DNA of 64,000 bases from Trichosphaerium sp. ATCC 40318 (Eukaryota; Discosea; Flabellinia; Trichosidae), in contig JALMLS010000315.1 of the NCBI GenBank assembly GCA_038496445.1, forward strand, positions 62,001 through 126,000. The letters run 5' to 3'. The position numbers and the translations under genes are program-made. Under the pieces are notes generated by a model, which saw only the letters and a program-made list of their open reading frames with translations, had not been told where the DNA came from and ran no database searches. Positions within the stretch are counted from its first letter, which is position 1. Every line of letters starts with the position of its first letter. Shown here in pieces: positions 34,201-45,599 of the stretch.

Positions 34201-36155
34201 AGATGCAAGTCTCGTAAAAGAACTTGGTACACGTATAGATCAATTACTTGCTTGTGTTGGTTCCTTTCTTGAAAGGTTAGCTTATTATTCCTCTGTTTGT
34301 GTTGACTTTTCTTCTAACTTTAAAAAGGATGGTTGATGCTTTGACATCGTTCCCATATGGTATTCGCTGGATTATGCGCCGCATTCGTGCTAGTCTACAT
34401 AAAAGGTGAGCTACTTTGTTCCCGAGTAACACTCATGTGTCTACTTGTAGGTTCCCAGATGCCAGAGAAGCTTCTGTCATGCGTATATTAGGTTATATAG
34501 TATTCTATCGCTTCCTCGCTCCAGCGATTGTATCTCCAGAAGATTACGAGCTTGCAGCAAATGTACCATTGAAGGACAAACTTAACTTAATCACAGTAAG
34601 CAGTCCTTTTTGCTTAGAGTAAAAGCGAAGGTAAAAATCTTATTATGTTGTAGATTTCAAAATTCTTAACTACGATCATCAACAAAGTACCTGTAACAGA
34701 GTACTCGCCTCAATACAAAAAAGTAAACGAGTTCATCGAAGATTGCCACAAGAAATTCATGAAGTTTTTGGAAATACTAGTAGACGTGCCAAAACCATCA
34801 GAGCAACTTCAGGTACCGGCTGACATTAGTCTCAAAAGCGTATAAGACAATAACTGTTTTTTTTTTTTAAGGTTGACGGGAAATACTTAGAGTACCTGTG
34901 CCACCACCAACCTGTTATCTATATCTCACCTAATGAGATTTTCTTACTTCATAAACTTATACGTGAAGATATTGATAAGTTAGCACCAAAAAAGGATGAT
35001 AAGCTACGTAAAATCCTTAGTGCTCTTCCAGAGGAGGTTCCTTCTCTGCAAAAAGGTAAGAGATATGAGAACGAAGTAGCTTTGGCTTTAGTACAACCTC
35101 TTGAAGCACTAGAAGACACAACAAAGACAGGTACGTGTTTTTAAGTGTAAGAGCTGTTTGTCTTATTTTTTGTATTACAATAGAAGCACAGACGTTGACG
35201 AAATATGAAAAAGTTAAACGTCAACTCATGACTATTCTTCGTCAGGATCATGACGTTCATTTACGTGACTTGGATCTCTATGACTTTTTACAAGGTATCA
35301 TGAAGGTCAAATCATTTCTTCTTGGTTACTTTCTCGTTACTGACTATACCCTTTAAGATATGCAAAATTCTGAAGGCTCGTCTACTCGTAGATTGGCTGC
35401 TAAGATATGTACAGCCCTAGACGAGCTTACTGAAGCAGGTGTATTGGAGTCCTACGCTCAAGCGTTGGAGGATTTAAAGGTCGATATTCATAAACGTCTG
35501 CATCTCAAGCGTAAGCTTGATAAAGAGAAAGAACGCCTTGCAACAACACTTGAGCGCCTTCAAGAGAAGGAGGGATATCTCAAAGACCAATTAAGAGCTT
35601 ATAACTCTTATGTTAAGTCATGCTTGGAACAAACTGTTTTGAAGTACGTTTAAACCAAAGAAAGATAAATATTTTCTTGTGTTCACACCGAGGTTTAGGC
35701 GTAAAAAGAAGAAGAAGGGTAAGGACAAGAAACAAGCAAAGAAATTTGCTTGTAGTGAACTTGTAAAGAGGGGTGTGATTGTGTCAATTGATTGGCCAAA
35801 ATCTCAGTAAGATTCCTTTTTTTACGGTCTGTGGTTTTTTAACTTTTTGTTTTAAGGCATTCGACATTGACTTTTAAGATAAAACAAACATATAGACATG
35901 GTATCTTTGATGTATATGTATTATTGAAAGGAATACAAACAGCAAAAATTACTCTAGAAATGGATGATCTCTTAGAGAAACAGGTACTGTTTATTTTGTG
36001 TTATTGCCACTTTTTTTTTTTTGCTGACTGGTTTTTTTTTTTAGTACAAGGGAGATACGGAGATATCATTTATGGGCGGAAGATGTGTCTTACATGTCAA
36101 TCTAGTATTACATATGCTTAATCAAATGATTGTATCCTCAGTTAAGAAAAAGTAA
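31272..36155 (+). CDS. Ste/Cdc15-type protein kinase fused to IQGAP-type RasGAP
   Basis: ATG at 31272 ([17 protein letters not shown]) leads into a complete kinase: [34 protein letters not shown], catalytic HRDIKAANIL, LADFG, then [31 protein letters not shown] and [18 protein letters not shown]. It most resembles Cdc7/Cdc15 or MAP3K-epsilon kinases. A Ser-rich linker ([19 protein letters not shown]) follows. Next is the IQGAP region before the GAP domain ([32 protein letters not shown]), and then the GAP domain ([37 protein letters not shown]). The RasGAP C-terminal domain ([20 protein letters not shown]) and the final beta segment complete it. About 20 introns join in phase. The calponin-homology, WW and IQ parts of IQGAP are absent. 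IQGAP GAP domains usually bind Cdc42/Rac without stimulating hydrolysis; the arginine finger was not identified. Confidence 0.92.
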
Positions 36156-37192
36156 GAGAGAAACAACTAATGACGAAAGTTACTTTTTTGAATTAGTTAA
36201 ATATCCAAACTCACGCAACTTCTTGGGGATTTTTCTTTTTGAGGGCGCGTCTAAATTGTGTGAGGAAACTGTACCAATAAATAAATAAACAAATAAAAAC
36301 ATTAAACAGTGTAACACGTGTGTTGCCACGTTGTATTTCTGAGACAATTACTAGTTCTTGAAATTGTGCGTGTAGTGTTTACTAACTTGTCATCAGCGTT
36401 ACGCCCAATTCAAAACGTACAGCAAATAGTCATCGTACAGTCAGCAAACTTTATTAACAGAATCTGTGTCTAAAACGTCAACGTTACAAACGTCTTTAAT
36501 ACGGAGAACTGCCTTAGCGAACTACGAAACTAATTGTGTACACAAATCCTGAAGCGTCTAAATATGTGTTTACAGGCTATCTGTGACGTATTCACGCTCG
36601 GCGCAGCTAAGTATCACTGCTCTAAACTGTTTTTTTTAATAAATGCGCGTGTACATCTTTAAAACGGTGTATATTTACCATGTTACCGCTCGTATAGTTG
36701 GGATACTTTATTGCGAAATTTCCACGGTGTAGAAGGTGATACGCAGTGAGGTAACATAAGAAGTGTTTTTTCTCTGAATTTTCGAAGTTTACTGGTGTCA
36801 CTTTAACAAAATTTTTTATGAGTATACAACACTACGTATCCAACATTCTATAATGCAATTTCAACAACAAAACAAGGTACTACACTAATAGCGATAGAAG
36901 AAAAAGCATGAATTACCCTTTATTTACGAAAAGCGTTAAAAATACGCTGTAGTCTGTTTATTTCATATAAACAACCCGATTACGGCGTTTAAAAATTATT
37001 TTGTAGTCATTGAAGCATTTTCTGTAGTTCGCATTTTGCTATTATGAAAAACTGAAATTATCCAACTTTCCCGATCAACGAATGGCGAAAATTTCTTTCT
37101 TTCAATCCCGCGTTCGCTGGTAGGTGACCTTCCAGCGAAATTAATAAATGTAGGCAAACCTAGAACTACACAAAGAAAAACAGAACGGAATT
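36156..37192. other. Intergenic stretch, no gene seen
   Basis: About 1 kb, AT-rich, with AATAAATAAATAAA close to 36280 (polyadenylation-like, downstream of the kinase-IQGAP gene). No frame stands out on either strand. The promoter of the transcription-factor gene should lie at the right end. Confidence 0.5.
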
Positions 37193-40100
37193 ATGAATTT
37201 GGAACAGATAAAGCAAGGATTGTTGGAGTTATTGTTTCTACTACAAAGTCTTGGGAATACACAAGTTGTTGGATTATGCCAGTTCGTAAATCCTGGTGCG
37301 AGCCCAGAGCTCGATGTAGGTTCTCTACACGACCTCGTACAACAATCAGGGGCACCACAAGTCGAGAAATTGATCACCGAAGCGAATCAGGCTCAGAGCC
37401 AACAGTATCCCGAGGGAGGCGCTAATTCACGTCAAATTGAACAATTTACGACGTTATGGCTCCTGTATCAGCTACAAGCTCTTTTATCCGGCCTTTCGTC
37501 TGTTCAACTGATGAAGCTGTTCGAAGTGGTACCTACTACGGCAGCTCCAGAAGCCCAACTCAACATTCTACAACAACTTCAACAATTGTTTGGCGATTTA
37601 CAGCCCGCGGCGTTGCAATCTCTTCAAGAACAGATTAGATCGTCTCCCGGTACGTTTTTTGGCTCTTTGTAGTAAAACAAAAAATGCACGCTTTAAAAAT
37701 TCGAAACGTCACCCAAAACTCTTTCTATCGAGTAGAAAACACACACAGAAGCGTAAAGCGTCAAAAAAAACACGAAAAAATTATTTTATGGCTAACACGA
37801 CGATTAGGGATGGAATTAAAGCGATTGAACGAGATAATGTTACTGGCCAGTCAAGTACGCAATAGTTTTCCATTTATTTAAAGGTGGAGCTAAAAATGAC
37901 GTCAAAACGTCTAATACGCGCTGAAAATACTTTCTCACAGTATATTCTGTTTTTTCCAAGTTTCTGGAATTCAACATTTTTTTTGAACGTTGCACACAAT
38001 TTCGGACACAATTAGTGAATTTTGAGTATAAGACTGCATTTTATTCATTGCATAACAGATACTGTTAATGACATGATAAGATTTTGTCTAAAAAATGGGT
38101 TTCAATCAACTTAGCGTTTTTTTGCTTTTTTTTTTTTTTTTTTTTCATGAGCGTGTTCTTGTTCTTACTGATTTTTCTTAGGACTTCCATTTGTACCAAC
38201 CTCTTCTTGGTGTTTTACAACTTGAGACACATGAATTACTTGGACTTAAGGAAGTTTTACCGACCTTGGAGTACATACAGCTGATTCAGCTTCTTCGTTT
38301 ATTTGCTGAAGGAAAAAATGGTACAAATTGGTTAAACCTTTTTTTTTGTTTTGGTAACGAAAATATGGACACAGTATTCGTAGCATGCTACGCATCATTG
38401 TTTCATATTAACTGTTAAAAAGTATTTTATTTGTTTTACTACTAGGATTGCTCTAATGATTGGTTATAGGGTCGTACTCCATGATGGAATATCGTTCATT
38501 GTTAGTGAAGGAGGATCCTCTTGATAACATTCAAACAGTACCAGCATTTGTGACACCACCATCAGATAGTATTGTTACCGATGCTCAAATTGCAAAAGTG
38601 TACGTTTTATTGCTCAAATACTAATTTGTTTTTTTTGTCATTGTTGACACGTGCCTGTCACGCCATGTTTAATTGGTTGATGATAAAAAAAAACCAATTG
38701 GTGATTGTGGTTTATTTTCTGACATCTAAATAGGCTTGATGAGGCATCAAATGCTCCTCCTCCCACCATTGCGTACGTTTTGTAATATTAGGTTTACACC
38801 CAAGTCTCTCAGAGAGTTCAATTTTTTGTTGTGGTTTTTTTTTTTTTCCATACTTTCTCTTCGTCTAACGTTTTCTTTTAGGGGTGAGAAACTTCGATTG
38901 GAAATAGTTGAGCAACCGCCAGATAAATGTGTTTACAAGAGAAATGTCAAACCAACACCAACTGTTATGATAGTTGGCGACAACTCAAAGTAAGTTTGGT
39001 TCATATCTTTTTTTTTTTTTTTTGTAAATCTGAAAAAACTTGTTAACACTAAGAACTCGTACTACTAAAAAGAAAAATATAGCCGTGTCAATTTTAATAC
39101 AAGTAACTAACGTGATTATAGCTTCGATGGAAATCTTTATGTCGTCCCAACATTATTGCGGTGTGATACTTTCGAGGAAGAACCTGAATTGATCACTGGT
39201 AACAAACCTGCAAAGTACGCAACCTCAATCGTAGATTGATCGTTATGACTTATTTTAATTGTTAAGGGTTACTACTGGTCGTGTTTTGCCCTTCAAGCGG
39301 TTGAAGATATTGTGTACCTCTCATCAGATGAAAGAGACGCTCTTTTCTATTAGATTTGAACTCCGAAAGTACAAAGGCGCCGAGTACACTGTACTTGGTG
39401 CATGCACTTCCAACCCCATCCAAGTATTATCTCACTCCACCCAACTTAAACCTGCCGCACATTCGAAACCTGTCGTACAAGAAGTGATTCCGTGCTCTGG
39501 GCCACCGTCTGGATTTACGCGAGTAGCTGTACTAGGTAAGCTTCAAAGAACCTTTTTTTTTTTTGTTCTTTATTGTCGCGTTTTTTACGTCTAAATGGTT
39601 TCTGATAATGATTAGGCAACAACTTTGTTGATTCTCCAACAACTAGGGTAAAGTTTGACAAGACAGAAGTCATGCCGATCTTTCATGGACCAAAAACGTT
39701 GATTTGCCATACACCACGACACGGCCCGGGCACTGTCACGGTACACGTGTGCAATGACGCCAAAAGATGGTCTGATACTGCTGGAACGTTTACCTATGAC
39801 GACAATATTCCTGAAGAAGATGGCAAGATCGCTACGTACATTGACAACCAGTTCAATTTAAATATTGGTAAGTAGCATATTTTTCTTCACCTTCTCCTTC
39901 TTCTTTTGGCTCATTTCTTTTTTAGCAAACTCTATTTGTGAAGCAGCTTTTGAAGGTGGCTTCGAAACTGTGCGTGCACTCCAAGAACAAGGCGCTGATG
40001 TAAATCATCAAGATGTAAGAGGTTATGCCCCTATTCATTACGCTGCAGCGAATGGAAAAGCAGATGTAGCCAAGGCCCTCGTGGATGCGGGCGCACGGCT

Positions 40101-41501
40101 TGATGTTCGCGACCGTTTTGGAAATACTGCATTGCATTATGCTGTTGAACAACGATGGAATGATATTGCCTCAGGTCTCTTGTCCAATGGGGCAATGGCG
40201 ATGCAAAATTTCCAAGGAAATACACCACTACATCTTGCTGCTATCAACGGAGACAGCCAAATGGCTCAGTGTCTTATTGACTATGGTGCAGGCCTCAATC
40301 AACAACAAATCGAAGGCTTCACCTGTTTGCATGCCGCAATCCAAAGTGGAAATGCTGATACTGTCAAAAGGTATGCCTTTCTCATTTCGCTTCTTTCTAG
40401 CCACTTTCTATTTTTATTCAATTAACATTCTTTGTAGACTAATAGACCATGGTGCTTTCACTGGAAGTCAAGACAATGAAGGAGAGACTCCATTGCATTG
40501 GGCGGTTCGCCAGCAGTCCGTGATGATGGTTGCGTACTTGCTCCAGAAAGGAGTGAATGCCAATGCACAAAACGCAGACGGGGAGACTCCTCTTCATTTG
40601 GCTGCGGCACTTGCTCAACCTAGCCTCTGTACATTGCTCATTGCTCACGTACGTGCCACAATTAAAAATGAAAGAACAAACGATTTCTCTTAAATTAAGC
40701 TGATTTTGTCGCTAATTTCTTTCAACAGGGCGCTCGTGTTGATGCGCGTACTGCCGATGGTAGCACACCTTTGCATGACGCAGTTTACTCTGCCAACGAG
40801 GCAGTTGTGAGGTCGCTTCTGCAACCTCGCGTGTTCCAACGTCAAGTCCAGGCTTTAGACAAACAGGTAAGCAATTGCCTTTTAAATTTTGTTTTTTACT
40901 CATATCTTTTTTTAAGGGTATCACTCCAATTGTACTTTCTCAACTTCTTGGAAAACCAGCCAATATGTACATGCACACTGCGTACAAGCAATTCAAGGCA
41001 GAAGGCCGTTTTGGTCAGGTGACTATGCAGCCGTCTGGCTCTGAGTCTGCTACCTCATGTAGGAATACAACATACGCAACTTTGCAAGGCAAAGGCCTGC
41101 AGGCTGCAACTGCATCCAGAGGCTTGAATGAAGACTCAGCACCTGGTGCTACCGCATGCAGAGCTGCGTTGAGGAGCACCTCACTGCTAGAGCAGATTGC
41201 CGGTGGCAAATTGGAAAGCATGCGAGGAACGCTGCGTTCGCAAATGCTGCCGAGCATGCCAGCAAATGGCTACGTGCTTGCTTCCTCCTCTTCTGTCACA
41301 CCTGGCACTACAACAACACTAAGTCGTACGACATTTGCTGGAAAGGTTCAAAAGTTATCTGGTGCAGCACCAAAAAGACCGTTATCTCCAACACGATTGA
41401 TGCCGTCATCTTGTGGGATGGAACGTGCATCCTCAAAAGCGTACACCAATGAGCTCAGGCGCCAATTCGCTGCCCTCGGCATCGGACGTGTTACGTTCTG
41501 A
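37193..41501 (+). CDS. Transcription factor: Ig-fold DNA-binding domain, IPT/TIG, ankyrin repeats
   Basis: ATG at 37193 starts a Gln/Leu-rich region (MNLEQIKQGLLELLFLLQ; LNILQQLQQLFGDLQP). Later exons give LRLEIVEQPPDKCVYKRNVK, VVPTLLRCDTFEEEPEL, TGRVLPFKRLKILCTSHQ, LFSIRFELRKYKGAEYTVLG and QVLSHSTQLKP, a beta-rich module placed where a DNA-binding Ig fold would be. An IPT/TIG domain follows (VAVLGNNFVDSPTTRVKF; LICHTPRHGPGTVTVHV; GTFTYDD). At least six ankyrin repeats come next (GYAPIHYAAANGKADVAKAL; GNTALHYAVEQRW; GETPLHWAVRQQSVMMVAYL; GSTPLHDAVYSANEAVV), then a Ser/Thr-rich basic tail. The order mimics NF-kB p100/p105, but the Rel recognition loop (RxxRYxCEG) is not there. CAMTA's CG-1 domain is also absent. 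A STAT/CudA-like Ig fold is possible. The first exon pair includes WLTRRLGMELKRLNEI. Confidence 0.85.
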
Positions 41502-42656
41502 GACGGTTGTCCTCCACCAATTACAACTTTGTACGTGTCTCAAACTTCATATTTTTTTTTTTCGTCTTTACTCTTTGACATGTGTTGACTTTCTACGGCA
41601 GGTAAAAAAAAAAAAAAAAAGAAAAAAAAAAGCAAAAAAAAAAACCGATACCTGGTTGGGTCTTGGTCCAAGATCAATGGTCTTGTGTTGTGAACTACAA
41701 CACATGATAAAAAAAAATACAAAAAAAAATACAAAACGAGACAGCAATGTTTTTTTGGTTTGTTTGCTTGATGTTTATTGGCCAACAACATTCTTTCCAT
41801 GATGTCACTATCTATGGGTATCCCAGAAGAGACTCTAGAGAATTAAAATCACTACCTTTCCTGTATGGAGATACACGAGAGTGAACTTGGAAGAGGATTA
41901 TCTCCTTCTTGAAGGATTTATTTTCCTTTTGGAATCTCTCTCTTATTTTTTTTAATGATCATGTGTTTCATATCTTTAGTTGATACAATGATTGTTGGGT
42001 AGAAAAAAAAAGGGAGAAGATCTTTTGGATCAGAATGTTCATTGGCTTTTTGTTGATGAGGGATCAGAGGTCCTACATCATCAAAAAAAGATCAGCAAAA
42101 AAAAAAACCGGGAAAAAAAAAACACGAGATGTCTCACTTCAACATTCAAACCTGCATATCTCAATTTGACAACAAAAACCTCACATCAATTATTTTACCT
42201 GCATTTACAAAAAAAGAGCTTATAATAAAGAAGGGTCGTCCTCAGTTTATTATTGTTCAACAAAGTTGCACGTTTTCTTCCTTTCTTGGTACTCCGTTTG
42301 TACAAATCCCTAAATACTTCAGATGTTGCCTATTGGAGCGCGTATCTGATAGTTATTGACAAACAGGTCAACAATTATCCAAACAAAATAACTTGAGAAT
42401 GCCGTGAATTGTTTTTCGTTTTATTTAACGCTTAAGTTGAAGCTACAGGTACGACCTTGTACACTATGTAATCCACTCAGAATTATTAGTATACAAATTA
42501 CAGTAGTCTGATGGTTATGACACTTGTAACTAGAAAACTGTTTGTATGGTTCGCTGTCACTAATCGATGGCAGTCATTTTTATGCGAATTCAGTGATTCA
42601 ACGCTTGTAAAGTTGAAAAAAACGCACGTGGCTTCAAGCACTTCAATTCGAACAAA
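41502..42656. other. Intergenic, A/T-run-rich
   Basis: Contains an A/G-rich stretch at about 41602-41645 with long A runs, and several further A and T runs to about 42150. The frames open here (for example 41413-41802) are lysine-coding A runs and not genes. Nothing else is recognised. Confidence 0.5.
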
Positions 42657-43490
42657 ATGATGAATATAGCTAAATTGGAGCAATGCAACCATTTGTTTCA
42701 CCTACCACTGGAGCTACAGCTCGATATTATGGATTTAGACGTACAAGTGTTTATAAAATGGCCTTTATTGTCTAAATACACAGCAACAACAACGAGGTTC
42801 GATACAGAGATGGAAAAACATGGGATATGGCGTAAATTTAAACGACGAACAGGTTTACTGTATGAACAGCGTTATTACGCCAACAACAAGCGAGAAGGAG
42901 TGTTAAAACGTTGGTACAATAATGGTCAACTTAGAGAACGGAGTGTGTTCAGCAATGACAACAGAGACGGTGAGTGTAAACGTTGGTACCTCAATGGAGA
43001 ATTAATGTGTCACCGTTATTTCAAGGATGGTTTACCTGAAGGAGAACATAAAACATGGCATTCCAATGGTCAGTTGGATTTACAGACCTATTATGTTAAT
43101 GGCAAAGAAGACTTGGTACACATAGAATGGTACCCTAATGGGAAACTGAAGACAAAGTATAACTTCATCAATTGTAAGCGAGAAGGAGAGTTTAAGCGAT
43201 GGTATTTAAGTGGAGATTTACAATATCGTTGTAACTATGTTGATGGTTTACGAGAAGGAGAGTATAAGGCTTGGCATGTAAATGGTCAATTGAAAACGAA
43301 GTGTATTTATGTTAATGATAGAGTACATGGAGAATATAAGGAGTGGTATAGTATTGGCCAGTTGCACGTGCAATGTGAATATGTCAATGGTAAAATAGAA
43401 GGAGATTACATGATTTGGAGCCCAACAGGACGATTACGTGATCGCAAGCAGTATGTTAATGGTGTACACAACAAGTATGCTTATATTTAA
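42657..43490 (+). CDS. F-box plus MORN/YwqK-type repeat protein, intronless
   Basis: A single exon of 277 codons. The N-terminus has an F-box-like helix pair (HLFHLPLELQLDIMDL, then FIKWPLLSKYTATTT). The rest is about nine repeats of roughly 23 residues built on a 'W-x-x-NGQL' turn and a 'YxVNGxxEGExK' turn, e.g. KRWYNNGQLRERSVFS, KTWHSNGQLDLQTYYVNGK, KAWHVNGQLKTKCIYVND. Bacterial YwqK antitoxin-family and MORN proteins share this pattern. F-box plus MORN-like repeat proteins are abundant in giant DNA viruses of protists. It has no introns, unlike nearly all other genes here. Its role may be substrate capture for SCF ubiquitin ligases. A decayed relative lies at 11652-11935. Confidence 0.86.
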   Translation: MMNIAKLEQCNHLFHLPLELQLDIMDLDVQVFIKWPLLSKYTATTTRFDTEMEKHGIWRKFKRRTGLLYEQRYYANNKREGVLKRWYNNGQLRERSVFSNDNRDGECKRWYLNGELMCHRYFKDGLPEGEHKTWHSNGQLDLQTYYVNGKEDLVHIEWYPNGKLKTKYNFINCKREGEFKRWYLSGDLQYRCNYVDGLREGEYKAWHVNGQLKTKCIYVNDRVHGEYKEWYSIGQLHVQCEYVNGKIEGDYMIWSPTGRLRDRKQYVNGVHNKYAYI

Positions 43491-44170
43491 ACTAACATAA
43501 ACTTCGTGTTTGTGCTCAACAATGAGCCTAGCTGTTATGTGTAAACAAAGACACATAAGGTCATTATACGTAGACTTATTTTACCACAATACTAGCCCCA
43601 CAAAAATCTGAAAACTAGCATCCTTTTTTTCTTTGCTAGTTTGTTTGTTTGGTTTATTTGGCTATGTTTTACTTTAGTCGAGTGTAGGAGTTGGTATTGC
43701 AATGGAAACTTGTAAGCACAAAGTAAATTTATGTCAACTTTAAAATTGAGGACTAAGTATTTGATTTTCTATGTTTCCTATTTTTTTTGTGAAAGTCGTT
43801 AGATTGCCCAACATTGTCAATATAAGGGAGACGCGCTTGGGAGAAAAGACACTCAGTCTTTGGTGACTCTAGAGTAGTCACACGAGGGGATTTATTCTAC
43901 ATTTAAAAACACTCATGTGATTGCAAATGTGTTTGAAGGAAAAAATGAAGAAATAAGTTTGAAATCCAAAAAGAAAAAGGATTTTAGGGATGTTTTGATT
44001 GCTTAACTAACTCGCCATTGTTGTTGCCTATTGTGTCCTTTGATGTTGACAGTCTTGTTCAGTCTAACCAAACGCTTGAAATGTTCCACATCTTCATTCG
44101 AAATAATTTTAACTAATTCAAAGTATTTTAACTCCACCAACAAACAAAATCAAAGCCACACAAGCAAAAA
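43491..44170. other. Spacer between two intronless repeat genes
   Basis: About 680 bases, AT-rich. No frame of interest, and no terminal repeat or integrase-like signal flanking the two genes was seen. Confidence 0.45.
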
Positions 44171-44290
44171 ATGAATTATAATGACTCAAACCAGCAGCTA
44201 CCTAACCTGTTGGCGATGCCAGTTGAAATAATAGTTCATATTCTTCAATACGACAATCTCATTGTCCTTAATCTCAGAAATTGTAAATGA
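44171..44290 (+). other. F-box segment out of frame with the LRR ORF
   Basis: An ATG at 44171 (MNYNDSNQQLPNLLAMPVE) encodes an F-box-like helix (IIVHILQYDNLIVLNL) but ends at TGA 44288-44290. The leucine-rich-repeat frame that follows is offset by one base and overlaps it. In related F-box/LRR proteins the two parts are one chain. Either a one-base frameshift has split the gene, or there is a read error, or the LRR part has its own start. Confidence 0.6.
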
Positions 44291-45362
44291 TGATCATTTG
44301 ATGCTACTTAAAGGTGTTAAGACAATAAAGCTCTCAAAATGTAAAGGAATAACAGACGAGGGCATAAAACAACTAAAAGGCGTAAAATCAATCGATTTAC
44401 AACATACAAATGTGAGTAATGAAGGCATCAAGGCATTGGCTGGTGTACATACAATTGATCTATCAAAAACGAAAGTGGGTGATGATGGTATCTCAGCTTT
44501 GTCTGGAGTTCATGAGATTGATTTAAGTTACGGCCCAAATGTGACGGATGCAGGATTGAAGGCGATTTCTGGAGTACACACCATCAACTTGATGTGGTGT
44601 AATGGTATAACAAGTAACGGTCTTGAGGCTTTGAAAGTTGGTGTATACAGCATCAACTTGAGGCATTGTCTAGATATAACTGATAAAGGATTCAAGGCTT
44701 TGTCTGGTGTTCACCAAGTATCTGCTGCATTTACTGACATTACAGACGAAGCATTGAAGTCATTAGCAGGTGTACACACTATTGTGTTATGGAATTGTAA
44801 GAAAATAACAGATGAAGGCATAAAAGCTTTGGCTGGAGTTCACACAATCAATTTAGCAAGCACCAATGTGACAGATGATGGTATTAAAGCTTTGACTGGT
44901 GTTCATGAGATTCATTTAACAAGCACAAGCGTAACAGATGAAGGCGTAAAAGCTTTGGCTGGAGTTCACACAATCAATTTAGCAAGCACTAGTGTGACAG
45001 ATGATGGTATTAAAGCTTTGGCTGGTGTTCATGAGATTCATTTAATAAGCACAAGTGTAACAGATGAAGGCTTAAAGGCGTTGGCAGGCGTACACACTAT
45101 ATTGTTGTGGGATTGTAAACGTATAACAGATGAAGGTGTCAAAGCATTAGCTGGTGTACATCGTATTGATTTAGCAGAGACAAGCATAACAGATGAGGCA
45201 CTCAAAGGGTTGGGTAGTGCAACAGTAATTGATATCTCAGGTTCATCTATAACGGATGTTGGTATTACATCTCTTGTTTGTGTGAAAAAGCTTAGCATTG
45301 AAGGATGCCCAAATATAAATGGCGAAGGTACACTTAAACTGGTTGCTTTGAAAGAATTATAA
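44262..45362 (+). CDS. Leucine-rich-repeat protein (cysteine-free LRR, giant-virus/F-box style)
   Basis: An open frame of 366 codons with no introns and no ATG before codon 14 (the first in-frame ATG is at about 44301). Some sixteen LRRs of 20-24 residues follow the pattern ITDEGIKALAGVHTINLAST. Repeats alternate 'xLxGVHxIxL' strands and 'TDEGIKAL' helices. The regular SxTxxTD phase resembles the F-box/LRR proteins of giant viruses and their protist hosts, and related bacterial LRRs. Upstream, an F-box is encoded in another frame (44171-44290). LRRs usually bind protein partners, so with an F-box this would choose ubiquitylation targets. It ends with TAA at 45360-45362. Confidence 0.8.
   Translation: MSLISEIVNDDHLMLLKGVKTIKLSKCKGITDEGIKQLKGVKSIDLQHTNVSNEGIKALAGVHTIDLSKTKVGDDGISALSGVHEIDLSYGPNVTDAGLKAISGVHTINLMWCNGITSNGLEALKVGVYSINLRHCLDITDKGFKALSGVHQVSAAFTDITDEALKSLAGVHTIVLWNCKKITDEGIKALAGVHTINLASTNVTDDGIKALTGVHEIHLTSTSVTDEGVKALAGVHTINLASTSVTDDGIKALAGVHEIHLISTSVTDEGLKALAGVHTILLWDCKRITDEGVKALAGVHRIDLAETSITDEALKGLGSATVIDISGSSITDVGITSLVCVKKLSIEGCPNINGEGTLKLVALKEL
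44808..45185 (+). repeat. 126-base tandem duplication inside the LRR gene
   Basis: Units start at 44808, 44934 and 45060 with ACAGATGAAGGC. The first two are nearly identical over their whole 126 bases (two LRRs each). The third keeps only the beginning. Synonymous sites agree as well as replacement sites, which points to recent duplication or gene conversion. Confidence 0.85.
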
Positions 45363-45599
45363 AGGCTTTGAAAAGGAAAGGCATCAAATTACATTAAAGT
45401 GACATCTAACTTCTTAACAATTAAAGTATCTGTCTGATGTTCAACTAACAACCAAAGAACAGTACTTTGCAACAAATACTGTACCAAGGCTATTTCTTTT
45501 TCCGTAGCTATTGAACACTGTAATACGAAAAGTACGAATTATAGCACATGAATTTATTTACTGGAAGGTTGTTTCAAGCTTGTTACAAATGTTTTGTTT

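Noticed and set aside
40085-40693. Plus-strand 202-codon ORF
   Set aside because: It overlaps the ankyrin exons in another frame and has none of their pattern; a reading shadow.
37193-41501. Calling this gene NF-kB or CAMTA
   Set aside because: The layout fits, but the Rel recognition loop and the CG-1 domain are both absent from the exons I can read.
41540-41802. Lysine- or phenylalanine-rich ORFs on both strands
   Set aside because: They are produced by long A runs.
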